From NCBI GenBank assembly GCA_015956445.1, contig WIUZ02000014.1:868001-932000 (forward strand): a stretch of DNA of 64,000 nt. Direction: 5' to 3'. Position numbers and translations under genes: made by a program. The notes beneath the pieces were generated by a model. It did not search any database. It saw only the letters and a program-made list of their open reading frames with translations, and had not been told where the DNA came from. The DNA comes from Thelephora terrestris (Eukaryota > Basidiomycota > Agaricomycetes > Thelephorales > Thelephoraceae). The stretch's first letter is position 1. Each line of letters begins with the position of its first letter. Positions 1 through 9,825 of the stretch are shown here, piece after piece.

Positions 1-775
1 GGCAAGCGATGACAAGAAAACACGGAATTGTAGCATACCAGCTTTAGGTGATTGCTAGCGTGAGCGCGAACAAAATCCATGATGTTGCCGTTGACCATCC
101 AATTGGAAACCATAGAGAACCTCCCTTCCTCGAGGGTATCAGGAACCCCAATGAGGGTGAGAATGTTAGGGTGGTACAGGTTCTTCCACATGGCAACCTC
201 TTTGCAGAAACGCTGCGCGGTGTGAGCGAGCCTGAACAAGCAGCACTGGCAAGGTTTCCACTGACCTTACGGATTCGGGTTTTGTCGTCCGATTCTAGGA
301 TTCTCAACGACTTTACGGCAACGGTCACCTCCCCAGACTTGGACACCTTCCACACATTCGAGAAGCCGCCGGAATTGTAAGGTTTCCCGGAGAGGTCGAA
401 CTTGTCGGGTAAGAGGTAGGAGCTGGGGAGGTGTCCTGTCTTGCCGCACAACTTTGCGAGAACACTGAAAGCAATTACTTCGAGGTCTTTGTCCAGTCGC
501 AGTTCTCGGAATGCCTTGAAGGTCAAAGATAAAATCATTAACCAGGCAACACAGAACATTCCAGGGAAACACACGCTTGCGATTATCCCGATGAAAACCT
601 TCGCATCTTCTTCAGAGAGGGCAAGGATAGCCGTCCGTTCGTCCTTCGATAATAAGAATGACCGGAACAAGTTCAGAAAGCCTTCAGATTTCGGGTCGGG
701 TGAAAGGTAATGCAATCCTGGCGGCACATTGTTTGAGAAGACTATTTTGCACGGATTTAGATAATGACTCGGCAA
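1..775 (-). CDS. Partial fungal TKL/FunyTK-like protein kinase (runs off the window)
   Basis: This is the 5' part of a kinase gene; the catalytic core lies beyond base 1. Reading from 775 downwards there is an N-terminal region with VPPGLHYL and SEEDAKVFIG, an intron (GTGTG...CTTCAAG) near 540, then the kinase N-lobe: a glycine-rich loop (NSGGFSNVWK) and the ATP lysine (VAVKSLR). Hinge-region sequence (WMVNGNIMDFV) follows near the window edge. It is a close paralog of the kinase at 20879-23509, matching it over the whole stretch including the non-coding bases. The upstream N-terminal exon of that paralog is only partly recognisable here, because homology fades at about 860. It could be functional or a fragment; the window edge prevents a decision. 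Confidence 0.65.
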
Positions 776-891
776 AAGCTACAACATCTCACTTCTCTTC
801 GGCTTTGGCTTAGCGTTTCGTGCTTTCAGTAGGTTTGGATGAGACAGGGACATGGTGGCGTGTGCAGGAAGGAAGGCGGCGTGTTCGACGG

Positions 892-1178
892 CACTGGGTC
901 CAGGATAGAATAGGTTTCTGGGGATTATTCTAAATAATATTCAGAATATAATCAGAATAATAAACATGTCTTATTTTAAACATATTCTAGCCATATCCTA
1001 GGATTATTTTATTCAAATCTGATGCCCAGAGCCAACTCTGCTGAGAGTTCATTTGCATTTGCATATTCCTTGAATGTGGGCAGAATCTGTTTAAAAAATA
1101 ACACATTTATTATTATAATTATATTCAGAATATCGTTTAGAATAATCCCCCAAAACCTATTCTACCCTGGACCCAGTG
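892..1178. mobile_element. 287-bp CACTG...CAGTG MITE with long terminal inverted repeats
   Basis: The element starts CACTGGGTCCAGG and ends with the inverse, CCTGGACCCAGTG. The inverted repeats extend about 50 bp with few mismatches (TAGAATAGGTTT at the left pairs with AAACCTATTCTA at the right). The inside is very AT-rich with no coding potential. Both ends are flanked by the trinucleotide CGG (889-891 and 1179-1181), a 3-bp target duplication. CACT(A/G) termini plus a 3-bp duplication fit a non-autonomous CACTA/EnSpm-type element. No transposase is present, so the superfamily call is inference. Confidence 0.8.
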
Positions 1179-1252
1179 CGGCAGGTGTTGGACTCGGGGC
1201 AATGCAATTATACGCACAGGAACCACGAGGCAGACTAAGTCCATCCTGACTG

Positions 1253-2440
1253 TCAATATCTGGGAGTCAGCATCAACACCCGCAAGGGTCTTGCCCGATG
1301 GCAGTAAGATTGGAAAGGATGTATGTCACGGCTTGATTCGCGCGCCTTGGCCGGCAGGTTCGATCGAGGGCAGATTTGGGCGACAAAGGTCGAAAAAGTT
1401 CCTTCGCGATCGGTATCTCTACTTTGCTTCCCCTTCGCTAGTTCATCCAGGTATACGACGTCAAACGTGGGAGTCTTCTCTCTTGGCGGGAAAGTATTGT
1501 TGGGCAGAGCGATAATGCGTTTCGGCTGCAACTCTGGCTCTGTAAGATCCGCCAAGGCGTCTGAGAAAGGATGTATTACGAAATTGTCGTTTTGATCCTT
1601 CGGTTCCTTCGTCGCCTCTTGTGTGAAGTCTACGGAGAGCCTAAAGAGAATGGAATCGACGACCGGGGCTGCCCCAACGAAATACATAGGAGTCGGACCC
1701 CGGCAGATACGGCTTCCGCGCCGGGAAGCTCTAACCCACACTCCCGCAGACTCTCTGTCAAAAGTCCCAACCTTCGCTTTTCCTCATCTGGATCTGGCGA
1801 AGGCACTGTCACCAACGGCTGATCCAACCTTGGGGCCCACAGGACAGCTCGTCCTGATCTCGGAGGACCAAATGCAAGGCCGATCCCCGCAACTTCTCCA
1901 TCCCCGAACCTCCCCAACACCCTGACATTTGGACGATCCGCGAGATTTGTGAACAGTGGACGCGGGATCCGGGATTGGACGAAAGTCAGGATATCACCAG
2001 CGGAACTCTCTACTGTCGCAGTTTCCACGCCCCCACCCCCGGACAGACCTGGCGTAGGCGGGAACTCCACAACCACGGAATCGGGGAGGTCCAAGCTCGG
2101 CGCTCGATCCTAGTTCATAGGAAGCTGGAAGCGCCAAAACGTCCTTTGTTCGACCTTTTGCGCCAACAGAAAAAGCCAGAAGCAAGCCCCCATCGTTTAC
2201 ATATCTCGACACCCGAGTCGTCAACTCCGATCCGCTGGTTGTCGATGAGAAAGACGGGATGACGAGCAGAGCACAGGTAGGCGCCCAAGGGTGGTTGATC
2301 AGCGCGTGTTGGGTGATGCTCTGCACGGTGTAGTTCGGTAATAGGAGACTCCGGAGAGTGTTTGTAAGGAGTGGGAGCGATGATTGGATAACTTCGGGCC
2401 CGGAGTAGATGAAGACGTTCATTTTTGCCGTCGCGGTCAT
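1253..2440 (-). pseudogene. Truncated biotin-protein ligase (BPL1) N-terminal half, copy 1
   Basis: The reading frame from 2440 begins with a BPL-N (glutamine-amidotransferase-like) motif: VFIYSGPEV, a HALINHPWAPTCALLVIPS block and VNDGGLLLAFSVG. These correspond to the YSGPG, PW and GG-FIGFCAG regions of fungal BPL1. About 120 residues in, the frame ends and the protein continues in another frame from about 2094 (LPDSVVVEF, GIGLAFGPPRSG, TPMYFVGAAP, FPPREKTPTFDV). The ligase catalytic domain that should follow the FDV/YLDEL region is absent, so the copy cannot biotinylate proteins. Copy 2 at 17560-18593 has the same frame break, which therefore predates the duplication. The family assignment comes from motif order and was not searched. 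Confidence 0.65.
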
Positions 2441-2449
2441 GGTGCGGTA

Positions 2450-3150
2450 CCCTGCGAGTCACCCGCCAATCATCACAATCATCATTTGGACCAGCTTCCT
2501 CGTTTCTGACCACCAAGTTAGCCCTCGCTGGCCCTCCTGTCTTGCCGGTTGCTTGTGCAATTTATGAATGCTGCCACAAGGTTTGCCGCACCACGCATTG
2601 GAGGACGTACAACCTGTGACCGCTCCACCGCTGTTCTCAACTCATCGATGTCATTGAAAGAAGACTCATGAAAACACGAGGCTTAGCGCTTGAGCTTGAA
2701 TGCCCGTACATGCGTCTGCATGGACTCAGACGCTACCCCATAGGACTCCCTGTGACCTCCGTGATGAACGAGGCAGGATTTGTAGAAACAAACACGCCTC
2801 CCAGCTACTGTGGATGAGCACTTTCCGTCAACTCGAGGTCCATAGCGACGTCGACGGTGTTGGAAAGGATCAGCTGTGGCATGTAATGTACAATGATTAT
2901 TACAGGTACACATATCTCGGAACATGTTACACAGCGCTTTAGGAATATTTATATAACGAAGTCTACATCGTTGGCTTATGATAGGATGTAGTAGGGCCAT
3001 TCGGATCTGTTGTGGTCATGGATATTTCCATTGCAGACTCGTTATAGGCGAGACTGCGCTCATCTGTTTAGTATGCGATTCAGAGACCTCTGGAGAAAAT
3101 TCGGTCGTTTGGTGTCAGTGGAGGCTTTGGACCCTGTTAGATGGTGAGAT
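2450..3150. other. Duplicated non-coding spacer, no gene seen
   Basis: No ORF here looks real. The part from about 2860 to 3150 reappears at about 8340-8700; shared blocks are GCTGTGGCATGT, GTTGTGGTCATG and TCGGTCGTTTGG. The part near 2600-2680 (GATGTCATTGAAAGAA) reappears at about 18640-18720 beside the second BPL1 copy. The spacer is therefore part of the segmental duplications of this kinase region. Confidence 0.6.
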
Positions 3151-3153
3151 GCA

Positions 3154-5788
3154 CTAACGTAGAGAATGGTAAATCTCATGCTCAACCGGTGGTCCTGTTC
3201 CAAACCATGTCAGTAAATCGGGAGGGGTGCAGAAAGGACAAAAAGTTACTTTGCGCTGGGCATTTCTATCTATCTGTTCCTGGAGGTAACTTACGTCATC
3301 TTGGGCAAGGTTCCTCTGGAGTATCTCTAGTAGCATGCCGTCGGAAGAGGATATGCGAACCACCCCATTCTTATGGTACGCAAGGGCTCCATGCTGCCAG
3401 TGAAGCCCAGTGGAATCGTGCCACGTTCTGAAGTCCCTCTTTTGGCGTTCCTCGAAAAGGTCGTCAGCGCCAGTCATGATACCAACAGATGAGCCATACT
3501 TTTTCTTTCTCTTCGCCGTGCTTTGGGGTCTGCAGGCGCTTTAGCGACGAATGGAGATGGAGTCGTAGGAAATTCAGGAGGCGGCGAATATTGGAGGATT
3601 TCATGGATATATGTACAACTGATTCGACGCCTTGGCACATTTTCGCTCGGCGGGTGTCCACTCACTGATGAAGACAGTTAAGCCGTGTTCGCAGTCTATA
3701 TCCGTATAACGCACCGGATTCGCCGCAAGAGGTGTTTTCCCCTTGGGCATTGATTGCACGCCTGGCTTCAACTGCATCGGTTGCATCGTTCAGGGCGTTC
3801 ACTGCGAGTTCGACATCGGGCCGACCATCCCACGAGAGAGACCAGCAGCGGGAAATGAAGTTCCAAACGTCACCTGAAACCCACTCATTGGTACTCGGGG
3901 GTCGGATTGGTCGGTTCCCGAAAACGACGTTGCGAACGATCACACCGTCCGTTGCCCCAGGGAAGTATTGCTGACCTGTAAGCACCTACACCCTGCTGTT
4001 AATTGCCATACTAAATGTACAACACGCGATGCTCACTTGGTATGTGACCACTCCCAACGCGTATATGTCACTCTTCCTCGTCGGGTTGCTATTCTTCAGA
4101 TTGAAGCGGGAGGGGCAAAGCAGCTCCGGTGCCATGTATCGAACAGCGCCTACGGGGGGGAGCGTGCCAGTGCTACCGGGGTCGACAATTCTCGGATCCA
4201 AAATAATCGCGATGAGTCCATAGTCAGTGAGACGAGCATGATAGTTGCTGTCGATGAGGATGTTCGTCTGTGTGGAACCATGATTAGCGGGAGCCGACGG
4301 AAACTGGCTGTGACACCACGTACGGGCTTGAGGTCACTGTGGACAATGTTCGCCAAATGTAGATACTGCAATCCGTTCGCTGCTTCTGCGAGCTTGAGAT
4401 AAATTTCAGGATTTGAAGATCGAGGGGGGAAAGAAGAATGGGCGCACAAGACGAAGGCGATTGAGCTCGGGATGGGCCGATATAAAATCGAGGATGTTCC
4501 CGTCAATCATCCATTCAGAGACGATACATAGTGGGAAAAGCTCGGGGGAAATGCCCAAAACAGGGAGGACATTAGGGTGGGATAGGCGTCGCCATACCAC
4601 AATCTCTTGGAATAAGCGCTACAACGAACGATCGTCAAAATCATGACACAATCAGCAGAAAATCATCGTCTGCAAACCTTCTTTATTTCTATCAAGGCGT
4701 CGGCAGTGTACGTGCGGAACGCCTTAATGCAGACGGGATTCCCATCGTGGTTGCCTTTCCAGGTGTCTGCGAGCCCGCCAGAGGCGAACGCGAAATCTCC
4801 TTCCTTTGGGATATTACCGGAGAGGATGCAAGAACGTGGGAGAGTGGTCTGTAGGCCACAAACTCTCCGAAGGGTGCGGAAACCCCTTCTCCGGAGATCA
4901 AGGGACATGTTCGGTGCCTCGGAAGCCTGTGTGGGCATAATCAAATGTCGTAGCCAGACACCCGCCGGTCTGCTTACCTGATCGAGGATATCCAGGAGGG
5001 TCGACGCATCCTCGTCCTGCAAGGACAATGAGGCGTTCACACCTTCTTGAGATACCAGCATCTCGGTGAGGATGTTTGGGAATTCCCAAGACCTTGTGTT
5101 GAAAGACATGAGTACGATGAGGAAAGTACACTTGGGTGCTAGAACAGATTTCATGCAGATAGAACCTGTCTTAGACCCCAATAATACACCTGCCTGCACG
5201 CAGAATGTCGTCTATCCGTCTAAGGAGGATCCGGTAGATATCATATGTAGCTGCCTTGAAGTACAGACCTTGGCTTGAACGCCTCATTCGGCGACCTAGT
5301 GGGAGTGTGCCGGAGAAGAATAGATTGATAAGGTTGCTGAACCTGCGGAGGTGCCGGATATGAGTATTGTAAACGAGGGTCGTCGTCGTCGGGAGAAGTT
5401 GATTGTGGCCCCACTAGGAACGACGGTGAGTTTGGGGCCACGATCGACGTCGAGGTTGACTTACTCGTGTTGTAGTTGGACCAAGTGGACGAAGGGTCGC
5501 TGAGAGGGTCATTAGACTCGTTTCTTCGCTCGGGCTGCGACTGATTCTGATTGTAGGAATCAGAGGGCTCGGCTAGTGATGAAATGAAAGCACAAATGAA
5601 AAATTGACTAATGTGGTTAATACTCGAGAAAGCGACCGACCTGTGGGACGCGAAGAGCGGAACACAGACAACGGCGGGAGATTCCACAGACTCCTGTGGG
5701 AACCGTTGCCTTGGGATGACGGAGGCCTGCGTCCTCCTCGACCAAAGCATCCTGAGGAATGATGACCGTCGTATGGGTAAGCAGACAT
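3154..5788 (-). CDS. TKL-type protein kinase with C-terminal SHD1-like domain
   Basis: The kinase is assembled over several exons. A glycine-rich loop FASGGLADTWKG with lysine VCIKAFR lies near 4700. The helix C/hinge segment HPNVLPVLGI and SEWMIDGNI is near 4550. The catalytic loop HSDLKP | TNILID is split by an intron (GTACGT...CACAG, about 4255-4330). DYG stands for DFG, then APELL, a GVVTYQ | VLTGQQYF splice and the C-lobe (DVWNFISRCW, DGRPDVE). After a proline-rich linker comes RTWHDSTG...GVVRISSSDGMLLEI...QDDVSYLQ, which fits an SLA1 homology domain 1. HSD replaces HRD, as in many fungal TKL kinases. The 5' end is uncertain: ATG 5788 opens a low-complexity N-terminus that loses frame near 5250. 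It may be active or recently damaged. Confidence 0.6.
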
Positions 5789-5848
5789 AATGGTGTTACA
5801 GAAAGGGTGTACAAAAATCGGAGAAATTCCGCGGGTCGGGTGCATATG

Positions 5849-6192
5849 TATGCGCGGTACACGCTGAGGCCATGAGAGTGCTCAAATCCGGACTGAGCAG
5901 AACGTCTGGTCCACGCGGTGAACTTGTGGATGATCTTGGTCGATCGAAACACAGAGTGTTTAATGTGTGGTGGCCAAAGGGTCTCGCAGATGTCGCGCGG
6001 AGGAGAAAACCTCGGCTTAGTATGCGCGGTACATGCTGAGGCCATGAGAGTGCTCAAATCCGAACTGAGCAGAACGTCTGGTCCACACGGTGAACTTGTG
6101 GATGATCTTGGTCGATCGAAACACAGAGTGTTTAATCTGTGGTGGCCAAAGGGTCTCGCAGATGTCGCGCGGAGGAAAAAACATCGGCTTAA
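5849..6192. repeat. Two tandem copies of a 172-bp unit
   Basis: The unit starting TATGCGCGGTAC (5849-6020) is followed directly by a second copy (6021-about 6192) with only a few substitutions and a one- or two-base change in the AGGAGAAAACC tail. No coding role is visible; the long minus-strand frame through it is incidental. The high identity suggests a recent tandem duplication. Confidence 0.9.
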
Positions 6193-6771
6193 AGGAGGGA
6201 CGTAAGGAAGATAGCAAGTGCCAGCTGCGTTGACCAATGTATTTGTTCCTATGCCGGGTATTGCAAGAAGCAGGGATTGATGCAAGTACCAGATCGGGTC
6301 GACTGAGCAAACGAAAATCGCGGCTAGGTTCCAGTACTGTTCCAGTTTAAGGTTTCTTTTTCGACGCTTTGATAATCCACGCAATTTATGTAAATACCGC
6401 CGGCAATCCCCGCACAAGGAATTTCCCGAAGAAAAGATGAATGGACGGGGTCTTGTACCGCTTCAACTAAGTACGTGCATATCACGCTTTCGCTTTTGTG
6501 AAAAACCTTCATAGAAGAAACCCACTCTCGTTCCGTTTTTCAAATTTCAGGGATCACTTCACAAACGTTGATCAATCTATCACCGTTAACTCAGCCGTCC
6601 ACCTCCTCAAAACACACTCAAGAAGATCATTAGCACAGACCGCAGCGTCTGCAATAGGACTCGGACAAGAATGGGAGATTTTGCACGCGACACCCTGCAC
6701 TCACTGCCGGATATGGACACAAGTGATTCTCTGCCTCCCACCATTCCATCTGAGGTTTGCACTTGTCGGTC
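6193..6771. other. Intergenic, no gene recognised
   Basis: No supported coding sequence or RNA gene was found. Short frames here have no recognisable motifs. Confidence 0.5.
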
Positions 6772-7224
6772 ATGAGTTCACGACCGCTCCCCACTCCCCC
6801 AACCATGCCTGGGGAAGACTACTGGAGTAATGATTATCTCGACTCAAGGCACGAACCTGAGTTACCTTACTATCCGTATCAATCCTACGGCGTTACCCCG
6901 ACTTGAACCCGGTTCAGCGATCATCCCACCGCTCTGCGAGGCGGCACCATACTGTACAAAGGCATCTATGGCCTACTGCCAGCGCTCATCCCCTCTACGC
7001 CCTCACCCTCTCGGTTCTTTTGGCCCGCCCGCACAGAAGATCCCGAGCCCGTTGCCGGACCCCGTTATGAGGAGATCCCCTCTGCTCCTCCGAAGCCTCC
7101 ACCGGTGCAGGACCCTTCATCTTCGTCCCCACCACTAAGAAAAGGCAGGCGTATCAGCAAGGTCTCAAAACCAACAGGTTTCGTGTGTGTGTTGCACGGT
7201 TTTTCCCTATTCACCTTCACCTAA
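6772..7224 (+). pseudogene. Unrecognised proline-rich ORF with one in-frame stop
   Basis: An ATG at 6772 (MSSRPLPTPP, DYWSNDYLD, YYPYQSYGV) reads into a TGA at 6904-6906. The same frame then continues open for over 100 codons with protein-like text (TRFSDHPTALRGGTILYKG, PPKPPPVQDPS, RKGRRISKVSKPTG) to a stop at 7224. A further fragment reading AHALLTRWGPDGQGK lies just downstream (about 7260-7310) and could be the next exon. I do not recognise the family. A single stop in an otherwise open, biased frame points to a recently disabled gene. Confidence 0.35.
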
Positions 7225-7372
7225 TCCCTCACAGCCGTCTCGTACACGCATATGATGCGGGCCAAGCACATGCATTGCTAACGCGCTGGGGTCCGGATGG
7301 TCAAGGTAAACTTGGTGGTCCGTACAATCATATGGGGGGTGGTCGTAGGGCCTTGGCTGGATCCTACACCTT

Positions 7373-8267
7373 TCAGGACGGTGTCCAGCATCCGCGAGCT
7401 GCACAATATTCGGTGAGTGGCGACGATGAACCACGCGATCGCGGCCTACAATTGTTAGCAGGGCCGTATTCCACCGCGCTATTTAGCCCGTCCGCTCGAA
7501 AAAAAAATAGACAACATTCCTTCTCAAGGGCTTCATAGACCCAAATGAGGTTGAGAACGTTGGGATGGGACGGGCTTTTCCAGATGATCACCTCTTTGCA
7601 GATACTCTGCACGGCGCATGAGCAAACCTGAACAGTCACACGTTTGGATTTCGATCTTACGGGTCCAGGTTTATTCGGACATCCCTGAGATTCATGGCGA
7701 CCTCACGGCAAAGTCCTTCTTTTCAAAGGTCTCCTCCGATGAGGCCGCTAAAAGCGTGAGGTACCCCGAAATCGAACTTGTCGGATAGCAGGTAGGAGGT
7801 GGGGAGGTGTCCGTCTTTCTACGTGACTTTCCGAGAATGCTAAAGACAAAGTTTTAAACCATTTACATCTACACGCGCCGTTTGGAATCACTTGGCGCTC
7901 AGAGTTAAAATCATTGAGCTGCGCCAAATAAAGTTCGGGAGGGACATACCCCGCCGAAGATTTCGATCAAAGGCTTTGCGTCTTCCCCTAATGATGTGCG
8001 GATGATCGTACGCCCATGTCTTGACAGCGAGGATGAATAGAACAACTCCAGAAATCGCCCAGAATTGGGGTCCGGTGGTGGGAGATGATGGGATCCCGGC
8101 GGCACTTCGATTGGGAAATCGGCTGACACGGACGCCGGGCCCGGCAGTGTCCATGCTTTGGTTTCGGGTTGTGATGCATTCGGCAGACACGCAGGGGGTC
8201 TCGGCGGGGGGAAGCGAAGAGAGGCGTGCCTTTGCGACACTGGGCGTGATCCGGCAAGTATGAACAC
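7373..8267 (-). pseudogene. Decayed TKL kinase relic
   Basis: Fragments match the kinase at 20879-23509 in the same order: a segment like VPPGSHHLPPPDPNS and LGEDAKPLIEI (about 8000-8130), a degraded LPSSYLL region (about 7790), and CKEVIIWK-SHPNVLNLIWV (about 7540-7620). Frames shift between fragments, and the glycine-rich loop and catalytic loop are not recoverable. It is a dead copy that marks an older duplication round. Confidence 0.6.
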
Positions 8268-8329
8268 CGATGAGTGCTTTACGCCAACCAGAGGTCAATC
8301 ATGGCGCGGCCATCGATGTCACGGGCGGT

Positions 8330-8700
8330 TGGAAACGAGCGAGTCGGCTGTGGCATGTGATGTACAACTTGTGATTAAATATCATAACTTAGTACGTGGC
8401 TTTGAGGATACTTCACATGCGCTAGAGAAGTATATAATAATGAGGTTGGCCTGTGGAAGGATCCTCGTACATAAGTTACGTGTGGTTCGTGTGCCGTTGT
8501 GGTCATGAATATTTGTGTTGCGGGCACGTTGTTGGTAAGGCTGCCCAATGACACGGCCTCGCTAGCGAGGTTTGGCATTGAACAGCCTCAGATTCTGCAC
8601 GGCGCTCACCTGTTTATAACACAGTTTCAAAATTTCTAGAAGAAAGTCGGTCGTTTGGCGTAAGTGGAGTCTTTGGGCCCTGTTTGATGGTGAGAAACGG
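8330..8700. repeat. Duplicate of the spacer at about 2860-3150
   Basis: Several blocks are shared with 2860-3150 in the same order (GCTGTGGCATGTGATGTACA, GTTGTGGTCATGAATATT, CGCTCACCTGTTTA, GTCGGTCGTTTGGCG). The spacer and the following kinase 3' end were therefore copied together. Confidence 0.65.
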
Positions 8701-9503
8701 CAGGTCTCATACTCCACTGTTTCAAATCATGTCAGCAGATTGGGAAAGCTTATCCTCAGGTATTTCCAGTAGCATGCCGTCAGACGAGGATAGGCGGACG
8801 ACCTTATTCTTGTGATACGCAAGGGCTGCGTGCTGCCAATGAAACCCAGTGGAATCGTGCCATGTTCTGAATTCCCTCTTTTGTTGTTCTTCGACGGCGT
8901 CGTCAGTGCAAGCGTGATGTCAACAGATGATACATACTTTGTCTCTCCTTCCGCCGTGCAGGTGTCTTCACGATGAATGGAGATGGAGTCGGAGGAGCTT
9001 CAGGAGGCGGTGATGAATATTGGAAAATTTCATGGATAATGCATCATCGATTCGACGCCTCGACGCATTTCCGCTCGGCGAGTGTCGACTCACTGCTAAA
9101 AAGAGTTAAGCAGTGTTCATAATCTATATACATTTAACGCACCAGGTCCGCGGCGGGAGTTCTCTTTTCCCCGGTCATTGGTCCGTAAGATTTCACGCGG
9201 CTGGCTTCAGATGCATTGGTCGCATCGTTCAAGACGTTCACTACGAATTCGACATCAGGCCGATCATCCCGCGAGGCAGACCAGCATCGGGAGATAAAGT
9301 TCCAGATGTCATCTGAAACCCACTCGATCATGCACGGAGGCTGGCTTGGTCGCTCCCCGGTGGCGACGTTGTGAATGATCACATCATCATTTTCCCCGGG
9401 GAAGGGCTGCAATCCTGCAATCACCTGCACGCCGCGTTTGATCACTGTAGCTTAGACGTAACACGCGCTGCTCACTTGATACGTGACCATTCCGAACGCG
9501 TAA
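8700..9503 (-). pseudogene. 3' half of a kinase-SHD1 copy split by Ngaro
   Basis: This segment aligns with the 3' half of the kinase at 3154-5788. It holds a C-lobe (PSQPPCMIEWVSDDIWNFISRCW, read in parts) at about 9134-9445, a proline-rich linker (PPPEAPPTPSPF) and an SHD1-like segment (RTWHDSTGFHWQH, VVRLSSSDGMLLEIPEDKLS) at about 8750-8890. At 9503/9504 the homology stops inside the activation-loop-to-C-lobe region and the Ngaro element begins. The other half resumes at 15081. Confidence 0.75.
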
Positions 9504-9654
9504 ATTGGCAGTCTCGGCGGAGGGAGGCACGATCGAAGCAAGAGAGTAATGTCTTTGCGCCGCAGAATGTGATCCGGCACGTGTCTCTCTTCCGAGAACA
9601 CCACCATCTCATTGCTCTCCGTTCCTCTCCTTCGCCATCCTCAGTTTTCTTTTC
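9504..9654 (+). repeat. Ngaro split direct repeat A1
   Basis: 151 bp starting ATTGGCAGTCTCGG and ending TTTTCTTTTC. The same sequence returns as A2 at 14649-14799, with one difference seen (GCCGCA versus GCCGCG). Confidence 0.93.
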
Positions 9655-9825
9655 TTCGTTCAAACCTCCGTTTCCAACACCTTTTCATTCCGTTTCACTC
9701 CACCCAAACTCTCACCTCAGTCGTTCCTCATAATTCCTTCTCACGCCGCACCAATCAATCCTCGTCTTCCCCGAAACTACCCCGTTACACATCAGCCTCC
9801 TGGCAACAAGTCTTAGTTCCAAGGC

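Noticed and set aside
3474-3786. Separate small genes in the kinase 3' region
   Set aside because: These frames are pieces of the proline-rich linker exon of the kinase-SHD1 gene and its shadow frames.
5617-6417. 266-codon minus-strand ORF
   Set aside because: It simply runs through the 172-bp tandem repeat, repeating the same text twice, and has no domain or exon support.
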